DNA of 64,000 nucleotides from Rhizobium favelukesii (GTDB lineage: Bacteria; Pseudomonadota; Alphaproteobacteria; Rhizobiales; Rhizobiaceae): assembly GCF_000577275.2 (NCBI RefSeq), contig NZ_HG916855.1, forward strand, positions 496,001-560,000, in the 5' to 3' direction. Below are positions 26,381 through 36,019 of this stretch, one piece after another. Position 1 is the first letter of the stretch. Every line of letters starts with the position of its first letter. The notes beneath the pieces are model-generated. The model saw nothing but the letters and a program-made list of their open reading frames with translations, was not told where the DNA came from and made no database searches. A program made the translations under genes and the position numbers.

Positions 26381-28150
26381 ATGGCCACCAAACTCAACGC
26401 GGTTGATGTCCTCATTGTCGGTCTTGGGTGGACAGGCGGCATCATTGCCAAGGAGCTTGCATCGACCAAGCTGAAAATCGTCGCCCTTGAGCGGGGAGGC
26501 CCGCGTGACACCAATCCAGACTTTATCGACCCACAGATCCATGACGAATTGCGCTACGCCGCCCGCCACGACCTCATGCAGAATGTGCGACGGGAAACCA
26601 TCACATTCCGCAACGATGAATCGCAAACGGCGCTGCCGATGCGTCAACTCGGCTCGTTCCTGCCCGGCCAAGGCGTCGGCGGCGCCGGCGTACACTGGAA
26701 CGGTGTGACCTGGCGCTGGCTCGAGTGGGATCATCAGGCGCGCACCCGGACAATCGACGAATACGGCGAAAAGATCATCCCTTCTGATATGCACCTGCAG
26801 GACTGGCCGATCACCTATGACGATCTGGAGCCCTATTACGACAAGTTCGAAAAGACATGCGGCACCTCCGGCAAGGCAGGTAACATTAACGGCCGGAAGA
26901 TCGATGGTGGCAATATCTTCGAGGGATCGCGAAAGGACGAGTACCCGAACCCGCCGATGATTGCTGCGCAAAGCATGGTGATGTTCGAAAAGGCGGCCCG
27001 CAATCTGGGCTACCACCCTTTCCCCAACCCGGCGTCAAACGCCTCGCGGGATTATGTGAACCCCGATGGGGTGGCCTTCGGCCAGTGTCACTACTGCGGG
27101 TTCTGCGAACGCTTCGGCTGCGAGGCGAATGCCAAGGCGAGCCCGCATTTCACGGTCATTCCACTGGCGTTGAAGAACCCGAATTTCGAGCTGCGCACCA
27201 ACTCGATCGTGCTGAAGGTCACTCTCGATTCGACCCGCAAGAAGGCGGTCGGCGTCACATATCTCGATGCACGCGGGCGCGAATTCGAACAGCCTGCCGA
27301 TCTCATTATCCTTTCGGCTTACGCGCTCGGCAACGTCAACCTGCTGCTGCATTCGGGGATTGGCGTGCCCTATGACCCTAAAACGGGAAAGGGCGTAGTT
27401 GGGCGCAACTATGCTTATCAATGCGGTGGCCAGGCTACTGCCTTCTTCGACAAGAGGACCATCCTGAATCGTTTCATGGGCGCAGGCGCGCTCGGCACCT
27501 GCATGGATGATTTCAACGGCGATAACTACGATTTCGTGAAGGCGGGCTATATCGGCGGCGGCGGTATCAGCTGCAGCAACTCGGGCGCTCGGCCTATCCA
27601 GTCGCATCCAACACCACGCGGCACGCCGCGTTGGGGCTCCGACTGGAAGAGGGCAATGGTCGACAATTATGACCACGCGGCCAGCATCGGCAATCAAGGC
27701 GCGGTGATGGCCTACCGGCAGAACTACCTGAGCCTTGATCCGACCTACACCGACGTTTTTGGACGTCCGCTGATGAGGATGACATTCAATTTCCAAGACA
27801 ACGAAATAAGGCAGATGAACGCTCAGGCCGACATCTGCGTAACAATCGCCAAGGAGATGGGTGCGACCAAGATCGATCGAAACGTCCCTCCCATTCCTTA
27901 TTCGATTGTGCCCTATCAAAGCACGCACAATACAGGCGGGGCAGTCTTCGGGGCTGACCCAAGCACGAGCGTACTGAACAAGTATCTTCAGGTGTGGGAT
28001 GTTCCAAACTTATTCGTCACTGGCGCGTGCGTGTTTCCGCAGAACGCCGGGAAGAACCCGACTGGCCCGGTAGGCGCTCTTGCCTATTGGGCAGTGGACG
28101 CGATCAAGAATCAGTATCTGAAGAACCCGGGCCCTCTAGTTCACGCCTGA
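26381..28150 (+). CDS. GMC family oxidoreductase (gluconate/alcohol dehydrogenase large subunit type)
   Basis: 589 residues. The FAD-binding Rossmann motif is VDVLIVGLGWTGGIIAKEL at residues 8-26. The GMC signature region is LGSFLPGQGVGGAGVHWNGV. A cysteine-rich patch CHYCGFCERFGCEA near 235 suggests the subunit type that hands electrons to a cytochrome c. The C-terminal active-site region has SIVPYQSTHNTGG and VTGACVFPQNAGKNPTGPVG. The cytochrome c gene follows 117 bases downstream, fitting a membrane-linked dehydrogenase. A small third subunit usually encoded upstream is absent; the IS701-like element may have removed it (inference). Confidence 0.92.
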   Translation: MATKLNAVDVLIVGLGWTGGIIAKELASTKLKIVALERGGPRDTNPDFIDPQIHDELRYAARHDLMQNVRRETITFRNDESQTALPMRQLGSFLPGQGVGGAGVHWNGVTWRWLEWDHQARTRTIDEYGEKIIPSDMHLQDWPITYDDLEPYYDKFEKTCGTSGKAGNINGRKIDGGNIFEGSRKDEYPNPPMIAAQSMVMFEKAARNLGYHPFPNPASNASRDYVNPDGVAFGQCHYCGFCERFGCEANAKASPHFTVIPLALKNPNFELRTNSIVLKVTLDSTRKKAVGVTYLDARGREFEQPADLIILSAYALGNVNLLLHSGIGVPYDPKTGKGVVGRNYAYQCGGQATAFFDKRTILNRFMGAGALGTCMDDFNGDNYDFVKAGYIGGGGISCSNSGARPIQSHPTPRGTPRWGSDWKRAMVDNYDHAASIGNQGAVMAYRQNYLSLDPTYTDVFGRPLMRMTFNFQDNEIRQMNAQADICVTIAKEMGATKIDRNVPPIPYSIVPYQSTHNTGGAVFGADPSTSVLNKYLQVWDVPNLFVTGACVFPQNAGKNPTGPVGALAYWAVDAIKNQYLKNPGPLVHA

Positions 28151-28266
28151 GACAATGACTGCCCAAGCCGGACAAAGGATGCGGTTCCAGTAAGCGATTG
28201 TATCTCCGACATTCCGGGTGCAGTTCCGTCTTTCAGGCCGCTGATGCCCATTGAAAGAGGCAAAAC

Positions 28267-28674
28267 ATGAAATCGACCATGCTTGGATTGACGACTGCAA
28301 TTCTGACCGCAATCGGCTCCGCCGATGCACAAGAAACATCTTCCGGCAATGCCGAAGCCGGCGCCCTCGTCTTCAGGAAGTGCATGGCCTGCCATAAGGT
28401 CGGCTCCGACGCCAAGAACGGAGTAGGTCCAGTCTTGAATGGTGTCGTCGGCCGAGTGGCTGGTGCATTTCCGGATTACAGTTATTCCCCGGCCAACAAG
28501 AATTCTGGTCTTACCTGGGATGAAGCGACGCTGACGGCGTATCTGCGCGCACCGCGCAAACTGGTCCCCGGGACAAAGATGACATTTGCCGGTCTTAACA
28601 AGGACCAAGAGATCGCCGACGTAATTGCCTATCTGAAACAGTTCAATACTCAGGGCGAAAAGTCGGTGCCCTGA
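28267..28674 (+). CDS. Cytochrome c family protein (class I, c2-like)
   Basis: 135 residues. Signal peptide from ATG 28267 (MLGLTTAILTAIGSADAQE), then the heme motif CMACHK near residue 39, NGVVGRVAGAFPDYSYSPAN typical of cytochrome c2/c552, and the axial methionine in LVPGTKMTFAGL. Exported to the periplasm with covalent heme. It probably accepts electrons from the GMC dehydrogenase encoded just upstream. Confidence 0.93.
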   Translation: MKSTMLGLTTAILTAIGSADAQETSSGNAEAGALVFRKCMACHKVGSDAKNGVGPVLNGVVGRVAGAFPDYSYSPANKNSGLTWDEATLTAYLRAPRKLVPGTKMTFAGLNKDQEIADVIAYLKQFNTQGEKSVP

Positions 28675-28705
28675 GCCAGGCAGTGGACAGTAAGGATCGA
28701 GGTCG

Positions 28706-29083
28706 ATGAGTAAAAAAATCTCCGAGCGAGTGAAATTGAAACGGGCATATGAAACCCCCGTGACTGACGACGGCATCCGCGTTTTGGTTGACCGGCTTTG
28801 GCCGCGCGGGGTCAAGAAAACAGAAGCAGCGATCGATCATTGGATGAAGGAACTCGCGCCAAGCACCGAGCTTCGGAAATGGTTTGGACATGATCCGGCC
28901 CGCTGGGACGAATTCCGCAAGCGGTACGCGGCGGAAATCCATGAAAATCGCGATGAACTCGACCGATTGCGCGGCCTGATAGCGGACGGCACGGTCACGC
29001 TCGTCTACTCAGCCCATGACGAGACGCACAACGATGCTGTCGTCCTCAGAGAGATATTGTTGTCCGATTTGCCGCCCAACTAA
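28706..29083 (+). CDS. DUF488 family protein (YeaO-like)
   Basis: 125 residues. Characteristic motifs: VLVDRLWPRGVKKTEAAIDH, WMKELAPSTELRKWFGHDP, FRKRYAAEI, and the C-terminal VTLVYSAHDETHNDAVVLRE. DUF488 proteins of this short type are cytoplasmic and of unknown biochemical function; they often sit in stress gene clusters, as here. Begins 31 bases after the cytochrome gene. Confidence 0.9.
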   Translation: MSKKISERVKLKRAYETPVTDDGIRVLVDRLWPRGVKKTEAAIDHWMKELAPSTELRKWFGHDPARWDEFRKRYAAEIHENRDELDRLRGLIADGTVTLVYSAHDETHNDAVVLREILLSDLPPN

Positions 29084-29134
29084 GAACACAAGAAAATGTC
29101 GTCCCCGACGAGGGCCTGTTTTATCTACATAAAA

Positions 29135-29166
29135 CTTGTACTGAATTGCCGATTAAATTCGTTTGC
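29135..29166 (+). promoter_or_regulatory. Motif copy A (island operator candidate)
   Basis: 32-bp motif: CTTG, N6, AATTG, then GATTAAATTCGTTTGC. Matches copy B at 24 of 32 positions by hand count. Lies 181 bases upstream of the Rieske-FAD reductase gene. See the first finding for the six copies. Confidence 0.55.
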
Positions 29167-29347
29167 ACGACACCTAAGAAGGAGGGAAACTGCGTCGACT
29201 ATAATTTCCGTCTTCAGTGTAGACCGAAACGCTCGACCGACTGAAACGTGAAGCGCGCTAAACAGATGAAGATTCTGGCTAGGTGACCTCCGAGTTCCCG
29301 CTTCGCTGTATCGACCATTTTGCCACCGGATCGCCAAGGAGAAGGAT

Positions 29348-30883
29348 ATGGCTGAAGTCCATACAAAACTAAACGGGCCGGATCTTGTCGAGGGCATCGC
29401 GCTTGCCGATCTTCCCGATGGAGGAAAGCTTCTTGGCCATTGCGGCGACGAGCAGGTGTTGTTGGTACGCTGCGGAGACGCGATCTTCGCGATCGGGGCA
29501 ACATGCACCCATTACGGCGGGCCGCTCGTCGACGGACTTGTAGTTGAGGATACCATCCGGTGTCCATGGCATCACGCCTGCTTCGATTTGCGTACGGGCG
29601 AGGCCCTGCATGCGCCCGCCTTTAGTCCACTCGCTTGCTGGGGTGTAGAACAGCGCGATGGTCGGATAGTTGTGAAAGAAAAGCGCAAGCGGGCGGTACC
29701 GAAGCGGCGCGATGGACGCTCCCGCGAGGTTCCGGCTAGGATCGTCATAGTGGGAGGCGGCGCTGCAGGGTTCGCAGCAGTCGAGACATTGCGGCGCGAA
29801 CATTATCAAGGCAGCATCGTCATGCTTAGCAATGACGACGCGCCTCCCGTTGATCGGCCCAATCTTTCTAAAGACTACCTCGCCGGTAAAGCACCGGAGG
29901 ATTGGATCCTACTCCGCGGCGAAAGCTTTTACGCAAAGAACGATATTGATCTCCGTCTCAATGCGAACGTGGCCAGCATCGATATGGGTTCTAGCGAGGT
30001 TGTTCTCGCGGGCGGGGTCCGGATTCCGTATGACAGGCTGTTGCTTGCGACCGGAGCTGAACCGGTCCGCCTTACCATTCCCGGTGCCGACCAGCCACAC
30101 GTTTACACGCTGCGCTCGTTCGCAGATTGCAAGGCTATCATTGAGCGGGCCGTGACAGCACGGCGCGCCGTCGTGCTCGGCGCCAGTTTCATCGGTCTGG
30201 AGGTTGCCGCGGCCCTGCGCACGCGCAATATCGAAGTTCATGTCGTGGCGCCCGATAAACGACCCATGGAGCGGGTCCTGGGCCCGCAAATGGGCGACTT
30301 CATCCGCACCCTCCATGAGGAGAATGGTGTCGTATTCCATCTCGAGAATACCGTCAGCAGCATCGACGGCACGAAGATGAAGCTCAGCAGTAACGATATC
30401 TTGACTGCGGATTTCGTCGTCGCCGGCGTTGGCGTGCGACCGCGGACTGAGCTCGCGGAAAAAGCGGGCCTGCGTGTTGACAACGGTGTAGTCGTGAACG
30501 CGTTTCTCGAGACGAGTGCACGAGGGATCTTCGCGGCTGGCGATATTGCGCGGTGGCCCGATCCCCACAGTGGCGAGAACATTCGGGTCGAGCATTGGGT
30601 GGTCGCAGAGAGGCAGGGGAGGACCGCGGCCCTCAATATGCTTGGCCATCGCGAGGAATTCATCGCTGTGCCGTTCTTTTGGAGCCAGCATTACGATGTT
30701 CCCATCAACTATGTCGGCCATGCCGCGCAATGGGACGAGATCGCGGTCGATGGAGACCTCATCGCTAAGGATTGCCTGCTGCGCTTCAAGCGCGCGGGGC
30801 GTACGCTGGCTGTCGCTTCGATCTTCCGCGACCTTGAGAGCCTGGAGGCCGAGGCGGAAATAGAGCAACAGATGGCGAGTTAG
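29348..30883 (+). CDS. Rieske-type FAD-dependent NAD(P) oxidoreductase (AIFM3/ferredoxin reductase-like)
   Basis: 511 residues. N-terminal Rieske domain with the [2Fe-2S] ligands in CTHYGGPL and CPWHHACF (residues 57-80). Then a pyridine nucleotide-disulfide oxidoreductase module: the FAD motif RIVIVGGGAAGFAAVETL near 131, RPNLSKDYLAG, the NAD motif RAVVLGASFIGLEVAAAL near 275, and the FAD end motif GIFAAGDIARWPD near 395. The C-terminal reductase domain includes VPFFWSQHYDVPINYVGHA. It likely passes electrons between NAD(P)H and an iron-sulfur or heme partner. An AAGGAGAAGG site precedes ATG 29348. Motif copy A lies upstream. Confidence 0.93.
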   Translation: MAEVHTKLNGPDLVEGIALADLPDGGKLLGHCGDEQVLLVRCGDAIFAIGATCTHYGGPLVDGLVVEDTIRCPWHHACFDLRTGEALHAPAFSPLACWGVEQRDGRIVVKEKRKRAVPKRRDGRSREVPARIVIVGGGAAGFAAVETLRREHYQGSIVMLSNDDAPPVDRPNLSKDYLAGKAPEDWILLRGESFYAKNDIDLRLNANVASIDMGSSEVVLAGGVRIPYDRLLLATGAEPVRLTIPGADQPHVYTLRSFADCKAIIERAVTARRAVVLGASFIGLEVAAALRTRNIEVHVVAPDKRPMERVLGPQMGDFIRTLHEENGVVFHLENTVSSIDGTKMKLSSNDILTADFVVAGVGVRPRTELAEKAGLRVDNGVVVNAFLETSARGIFAAGDIARWPDPHSGENIRVEHWVVAERQGRTAALNMLGHREEFIAVPFFWSQHYDVPINYVGHAAQWDEIAVDGDLIAKDCLLRFKRAGRTLAVASIFRDLESLEAEAEIEQQMAS

Positions 30884-31320
30884 CAAAGCGCTCGGGCACA
30901 GCAATCAGAGGAAGAACGCAATCAGAAATCGCTGAGCAGAATGCCGGTGACTGCGAGGAGACACAACGTAGTAGGACATTGCATCACCCGTATTGCGCCG
31001 CGCCGATTTTGGTTGAAATGAACGGTGGTCAGTGGGACTCCCAAACGAAACGACCCGGCCGATAGGCCCTAAGGCCTGGCGGATTCAAGATACCCGGAAA
31101 AGATTGGCCACAAAAGGCGAACTGCTTGGACATGTTCGAGTAGGGACAACAGCGACGGTTGGCCGAACCTGAGAGTTCTTCGTGAGATGGTCGAGTATCG
31201 TCGCGTTTTTTAACGTCCCAAGGGGGCTGCGCTTTTGTCAAAGCGCTCCTCAGGCAAGCCCGCGGTCCAGCACTCGTTTATCCCAAGCGGCTCATTACCG
31301 GTTCATGGAAGGAAGATCAA
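30884..31320. other. Intergenic stretch upstream of UspA gene
   Basis: 437 bases without a supportable gene. It must contain the uspA-type promoter. AAGGAAGATCAA before ATG 31321 is a clear ribosome site. No TTGAT-N4-ATCAA FNR/FixK box is visible. Confidence 0.5.
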
Positions 31321-32142
31321 ATGTCCTACAAGTCAATCTTACTCAATCTCAACATCGACGGTATGGTCGCGCCTGTCATCGAGCTCGGTGTCGATCTGTC
31401 TCGGCGGTTCGATGCGCGCCTTATCGGCCTTTCGGCTGCCGATGTTCCGCCGCCCGTCGTGATGGACGCAGGAGTGGGCTTTGAAAGTGAGAGCGTGATA
31501 CGTCAGTTGAAGAACATCGAGCGACGCCTAGAGGACCGTCGCGCGGAATTCAAGGATCTTACTGGCACAACGGTTGAGACGGAATGGCGTGGCGCGGTAG
31601 GCAGTCCGACCGGTTTGCTGATCGACTCGGCGTGTATGGCCGATCTCATCGTCACGGCGCCGCCAGAGGTGGTCTCTTCTGGCGACGTTCATCGTTCCGC
31701 TGATCTAGGTAACCTAATCCTTCAGGCAGGGCGACCTGTATTCGTCGCTTCGACCAATCAGCAGAGTTCCCGATTCAATAAGGTTCTTGTCGGGTGGAAG
31801 GACACGCGTGAAGCCAGGCGCGCAATTGTCGACGCCATGCCGTTTCTGCAACTGGCTCAAGAGGTTCATGTGATCACGATCGACGATGACGCGACGAATG
31901 AAACCTGGACAAGCTTGAACGATATTGTCGCCTTTCTTTCCCTTCATGACGTAAAGGCGAAGGCGGACGTGTTTTCCGAAAAATCCGACGGTCGAAGCAT
32001 CGCCGATGTGGCCGATGCGATGAATGCGGACTTGACCATATCCGGCGCCTACGGCCACAGCAGATTCAGGGAGTGGATCTTCGGCGGCGCAACCCGCTCG
32101 CTGCTTGAGAATGATCGATTGAACCGGGTCATGTCGAATTGA
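31321..32142 (+). CDS. Universal stress protein, tandem UspA domains
   Basis: 273 residues with two Usp domains. The first begins YKSILLNLNIDGMVAPVIEL. The second begins FNKVLVGWKDTREARRAIVD and ends in the nucleotide-binding type loop SGAYGHSRFREWIFGGATRS. The second domain keeps G-x2-G-x9-G(S/T)-like spacing, so it may bind ATP. The tail LENDRLNRVMSN is less hydrophobic than the usual Usp end. Cytoplasmic; role in hypoxia or stress survival is inferred from the family. Confidence 0.9.
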   Translation: MSYKSILLNLNIDGMVAPVIELGVDLSRRFDARLIGLSAADVPPPVVMDAGVGFESESVIRQLKNIERRLEDRRAEFKDLTGTTVETEWRGAVGSPTGLLIDSACMADLIVTAPPEVVSSGDVHRSADLGNLILQAGRPVFVASTNQQSSRFNKVLVGWKDTREARRAIVDAMPFLQLAQEVHVITIDDDATNETWTSLNDIVAFLSLHDVKAKADVFSEKSDGRSIADVADAMNADLTISGAYGHSRFREWIFGGATRSLLENDRLNRVMSN

Positions 32143-32179
32143 TCACATTGTCCAAACAGGCCGGGTTCGTGAACCGTGG

Positions 32180-32565
32180 GTTCACGGCGGACACCGATAT
32201 GGAATTCCGGGGATCTTCGGTGCGGGGACCTCGCCCACTGGCCCGACCGTCTCACGTGCGCGTACATTCGCGCGTGAGGTCGCTGAGCGCCAGCGTCAGA
32301 CCACGGCACGCAACATGCTTGTCCGTCGCGAGCCGCTCGATTGCGTGACATTTTTCGCGGATCGAACAGTACGATTTCAGCGTGCCCTACGTTGGTCGCG
32401 CCTAAGGATTGGACGAGGCGGAAATCGAAGGTGGTGCGCGGCGGCTTTTGTCCATCGCGACTTGGCGGGACTCAGCGCCAGGCCAGGCGGTTACGGCAAT
32501 CGGACCTGACCTTGGCCGAATTGATCGAGACAATCAGATTTATCATGACGGTTAAAGAGGTGTAG
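32180..32565 (+). pseudogene. Decayed C-terminal fragment of a FAD-dependent oxidoreductase (paralogue of the 29.3 kb gene)
   Basis: Frameshifted pieces read GIFGAGDLAHWPD-like, then VAERQ, TTARNMLVRREPLD and FFADRTVRF. They line up with GIFAAGDIARWPD, VAERQGRTAALNMLGHREEF and the following part of the intact reductase at 29348-30883. Several one-base shifts are needed. It lies just after uspA. The rest of the gene is absent. Confidence 0.45.
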
Positions 32566-33217
32566 CCGCGTTGCCTAGCATGGCAGCAACCCGGGTGTGC
32601 AGATGAGGCACCAACTCGTTCTCAAACCATGGGTTGCGACGCAGCCAGACTGTACTGCGCCACGAGGGATGAGGCAGCGGGATCACTGCGGGACCATAGT
32701 CGCGCCATGCGGCGACGGTCGCGGTCATCGACCGCCCTGAAGTATGCTGCAAAGCCCACTGTTGAGCGCAACTGCCGACCATAAGCGTCAGTTCCACCCT
32801 CGGAAGGCACGCCAGGAGAGACCGTCGCCAGAAAGCGGAGCAGCGGGGCGGTGGCGGATAGTCGCCGCCTTTAGGATTGGTGCCTGGAACGCAGAACGCC
32901 ATAGGGACCACGCCAATTCGCGAGTCTGCATAGAAGGTGTCGCGATCTAGCCCAAGCCACTCGCGCAGACGATCGCCTGAGGGATCATCGAATGGCAGTC
33001 CACTCTCATGCGCGCGTCGGCCTGGGGCCTGGCCACAGATCAAGAGACGGGTCTCAGAGGTTACTTGGATCACGGGGCGGGGTTCATGGCTGAATTCCCT
33101 AGCACATGCGCGACAGGCACGAATGCTCGAAAGCAACGTGTCAAGTTGCGACCGTTCAGAACTAGCGGTTGCTTCGGGGCTCCCCAAGTCGAAGCTAGAT
33201 GCAGCAACGTCCACCAA
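32552..33217 (-). CDS. Uracil-DNA glycosylase superfamily protein
   Basis: 221 residues. The UDG fold motif I is LLICGQAPGRRAHESGLPF; the downstream SGDRLREWLGLDRDTFYAD and the motif LPHPSWRSTVW near the C-terminus complete the active site. CRACAREF near residue 35 could be part of an iron-sulfur site as in family 4/5 enzymes, but only two closely spaced cysteines are seen. It would remove uracil or related bases, or be a divergent member. Its 3' end overlaps the end of the pseudogene on the other strand. Confidence 0.87.
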   Translation of the reverse strand: MVDVAASSFDLGSPEATASSERSQLDTLLSSIRACRACAREFSHEPRPVIQVTSETRLLICGQAPGRRAHESGLPFDDPSGDRLREWLGLDRDTFYADSRIGVVPMAFCVPGTNPKGGDYPPPPRCSAFWRRSLLACLPRVELTLMVGSCAQQWALQHTSGRSMTATVAAWRDYGPAVIPLPHPSWRSTVWLRRNPWFENELVPHLHTRVAAMLGNAATPL

Positions 33218-33333
33218 GTCGTTCCAATCCTATTGTTGCCTACCTTATGATCAATTCAACAGATTTGTTTGTCTGGATCTGTAGTCTCTTTCACGACGTT
33301 CTCCCGACCAAATGTGGAACTGGAGGGCGCACG

Positions 33334-34929
33334 TCAGAGAATGCGCGGCAGCTGTTGCCATTGATGGAAGGGTGGCGGCGACGGCAATTGCCATTCGAGC
33401 GTGGTCGCCCCTTCGCCCCATGGATTGGCGCCGGCTTTACGTTTGCGGCTGAAAGCCTCCACCACCGTTACAAAGAAGACCATAAGCCCGGCCGTCGAAA
33501 TGTAGGACCCGATCGAGGAGACGAAATTCCAGCCCGCGAAAGCGTCGGGATAGTCGGCATAGCGTCGCGGCATGCCAGCCATGCCAAGGAAATGCTGAGG
33601 GAAGAAGACGAGATTGACGCCTATCAACGTAACCCAGAAATGCACCTGGCCGAGCGTCTCACTGTACATATAACCAGTCATCTTCGGAAACCAATAATAA
33701 AAACCGGCAAAGATGGCGAAGACGGCACCCAGCGACAGTACATAGTGAAAGTGCGCGACTACAAAATAAGTGTCGTGTAACACGCGATCGATGCCGGGGC
33801 TGGCAACCACGATCCCGGTGACGCCGCCAATGGTGAAGAGCAGGACGAAGCCGAGAGCCCAGAGCAATGGCGTTTTGAAATCGATCGATCCGCCCCACAT
33901 GGTCGCCAGCCATGAAAATACCTTAACGCCGGTTGGAACGGCGATGACCATTGACGCGAAGGCGAAATAGCGCTGGGTGTCCGCAGACAGGCCGGAGGTA
34001 TACATATGATGCGCCCAGACGACAAAGCCAATCGCGCCGATCGCTACCATTGCATAGGCCATGCCGAGATAGCCGAAGATCGGTTTCTTGGCGAAGGTCG
34101 AGATGACGTGGCTGATGATCCCGAAACCAGGCAGGATCATGATGTATACTTCGGGATGGCCGAAGAACCAGAACAGATGCTGGTAGAGGATCGGATCTCC
34201 GCCGCCGGACGGCGCGAAAAAGGCCGTCCCGAAATTGCGGTCCGTTAAGAGCATTGTGATCGCACCGGCGAGCACTGGCAGTGACATGAGCAGCATGAAG
34301 GCGGTGACCAGCATTGACCAGGCGAACAGAGGCATCTTATGCAGCGTCATGCCGGGCGCACGCATATTGAGGATCGTGGTGATGAAATTAATCGCGCCGA
34401 GAATCGAGGAGGCCCCCGACATGTGAATCGACAGGATGACGAGGTCGACCGCCGGCCCTGGCTGGCCGTCCGTCGAATAGGGTGGATAGAGCGTCCAGCC
34501 GCCGCCATGACCGAGCGTACCGGGCGCTCCTGGAACAAATATTGAGGTGATGAACAGCAGAAACGATATCACCAGCAGCCAGAACGAGAGATTGTTCAAG
34601 CGCGGAAAAGCCATATCGGGCGCGCCGATCATGATTGGCACCATCCAATTGCCGAAGCCACCTATCAGTGCCGGCATGAGGACGAAAAAGATCATCACCA
34701 GACCATGGGCACTAACGACAACATTGTAGACACTGGGATCGTCGAATAACTGCAAACCTGGTTCCTGCAGCTCCATGCGGATCAACACGGAAAGCGCGGT
34801 ACCGAGAACTCCGGCCATGATCGAGAACAGCAGGTAGAGCGTCCCGATATCCTTGTGGTTGGTCGAGAAAAACCACCTGACGAGAAACCGGGGCTTGTAA
34901 TCATCCAAGACTGTGGCTGGATTAGACAT
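33334..34929 (-). CDS. ctaD: Cytochrome c oxidase subunit I (aa3 type)
   Basis: 531 residues from ATG 34929. Heme-copper oxidase core: [40 protein letters not shown] (heme a ligand), [20 protein letters not shown] (Cu-B His, proton-path Glu, cross-linked Tyr), [11 protein letters not shown] (Cu-B histidines), and [12 protein letters not shown] (heme a3 and a ligands). Twelve membrane segments expected. No subunit II, III or assembly gene is in the window, so it must use partners encoded elsewhere or be an accessory paralogue. Motif copy D is about 320 bases upstream. Confidence 0.95.
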   Translation of the reverse strand: MSNPATVLDDYKPRFLVRWFFSTNHKDIGTLYLLFSIMAGVLGTALSVLIRMELQEPGLQLFDDPSVYNVVVSAHGLVMIFFVLMPALIGGFGNWMVPIMIGAPDMAFPRLNNLSFWLLVISFLLFITSIFVPGAPGTLGHGGGWTLYPPYSTDGQPGPAVDLVILSIHMSGASSILGAINFITTILNMRAPGMTLHKMPLFAWSMLVTAFMLLMSLPVLAGAITMLLTDRNFGTAFFAPSGGGDPILYQHLFWFFGHPEVYIMILPGFGIISHVISTFAKKPIFGYLGMAYAMVAIGAIGFVVWAHHMYTSGLSADTQRYFAFASMVIAVPTGVKVFSWLATMWGGSIDFKTPLLWALGFVLLFTIGGVTGIVVASPGIDRVLHDTYFVVAHFHYVLSLGAVFAIFAGFYYWFPKMTGYMYSETLGQVHFWVTLIGVNLVFFPQHFLGMAGMPRRYADYPDAFAGWNFVSSIGSYISTAGLMVFFVTVVEAFSRKRKAGANPWGEGATTLEWQLPSPPPFHQWQQLPRIL

Positions 34930-35246
34930 GATGTGCTTCCTGCTCTTCACTGCCGGCAGGCGGGCCGATTCAACGATGGACGACAGACATTTTCCACCCG
35001 CCGTCACAAGGGCATCAGACCTTGCCTGCGCTCATCCATTCCTCAGCGCCTATCGCATCCATTGGAACGTCGTCCGGCTGTGGATAGATGTTCTAGGCCC
35101 TGCTGCGGCCGTAGCCGACACCGACGACGTCGGGGCGCTTCACATCGCTGCCACTCAAACGGGAATATCTTCCTGATCATCCATTGCACGCTCCAAATCC
35201 GTCAAACCGGCCGTGCATTGAACGTTGAGCTGTATAAAATAACAAA

Positions 35247-35278
35247 GCAAACGGAATTAAATGCAGTATTGATGCAGG
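35247..35278 (-). promoter_or_regulatory. Motif copy D (island operator candidate)
   Basis: Minus-strand match to the 32-bp motif, 19 of 32 positions to the consensus by hand count, ending AATTCCGTTTGC. Points toward ctaD, about 320 bases before its start. An extra left half (ATTGCACTGAAAT) lies on the plus strand at 35282. Confidence 0.4.
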
Positions 35279-35359
35279 ATAATTGCACTGAAATCGAATG
35301 CTCTGATGGATATCGACCGCGTCCGCATGTTTTGGAATCGTTCATTTCGGCAGCTTTCT

Positions 35360-35382
35360 GAGGGTCAAGCCCCCTGACCCTC
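35360..35382. other. Hairpin with 8-bp perfect stem
   Basis: GAGGGTCA and TGACCCTC flank a 7-base C-rich loop. There is no T-run after it, so it is not a clear terminator. Confidence 0.3.
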
Positions 35383-35662
35383 CGGAGGATGACGGCGGGA
35401 CGAAGTAGATCGGCCGCGGAATGGTTACGGTCGGAAAAACCAATCAAGCTCGCATCGAAATGTCAGGTCGATGGCTTGCGCGCGACGTGATTGCGTGGAA
35501 AATACCGAGGTCCGTGAGAGCACCGCACCATTTTGCGCATCCGCCATCCCTTGGACAGAGCGGGGAGGCCGTCGACGACCAACATCGCCTTAGGTTGTTC
35601 CGGTTACCATCTTCGCTCCCTGTCCACTACAGACAATGCGATAGAAGTGTGGGGAATTAGGA

Positions 35663-35690
35663 CCTGCTGCGACAGACGCCCCGCAGCAGG
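35663..35690. other. Hairpin with 9-bp perfect stem
   Basis: CCTGCTGCG and CGCAGCAGG flank a 10-base loop, followed by TTTGG. Could be a weak terminator or RNA element. Confidence 0.3.
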
Positions 35691-35815
35691 TTTGGCGCGA
35701 AGCCCGGTGTATTTCCGGAAGGCCTAGCGCTGCGTTATCGAAATGAACCGGGCAATGAGTCAGGTTCTTGTGTTGGTCGCGGTCGGCCGTTTAGCTCGCG
35801 GCACCTATCATAAAT

Positions 35816-35847
35816 ATTGTATTCAAATGGTAATCCTATTCATTTGT
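35816..35847 (+). promoter_or_regulatory. Motif copy F (island operator candidate)
   Basis: The most symmetric copy: ATTG, then CAAATG-N11-CATTTG, a perfect dyad with the N11 spacing seen in LysR-type sites. Matches copy B at 22 of 32 positions. 172 bases upstream of the BON gene. Confidence 0.55.
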
Positions 35848-36019
35848 CAGATAGATGCACGGCGCCGTATAGTCGGGCCACTGGATGCGGAAGTGCATCT
35901 GGGTGCTAGTTGGTAAGCCTGTCTAAACGCGTTCGTCGCAACCGGCGATCGCCAATCGTCACGGCGGAATCCGATGCAGACAAGGTGAAATCTTCCGACT
36001 AAACAGAAAGGCTACTGTC

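Larger units (their letters stand above)
34930..36019. other. Long regulatory intergenic stretch between ctaD and the BON gene
   Basis: About 1.09 kb with no supportable gene on either strand. It holds two copies of the island motif (35247-35278 minus, 35816-35847 plus) and two perfect-stem hairpins (35360-35382, 35663-35690). The two flanking genes are divergently transcribed. Confidence 0.6.

Noticed and set aside
25874..27016. 380-codon minus-strand frame across IS701 and the GMC gene
   Set aside because: It spans a transposon boundary antisense to two well-supported genes; no domain.
29909..30904. 331-codon minus-strand frame
   Set aside because: Shadow of the Rieske-FAD reductase with no recognisable motif.
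30884..31320. FNR/FixK boxes upstream of stress genes
   Set aside because: No TTGAT-N4-ATCAA match was found in the island's intergenic regions by eye.
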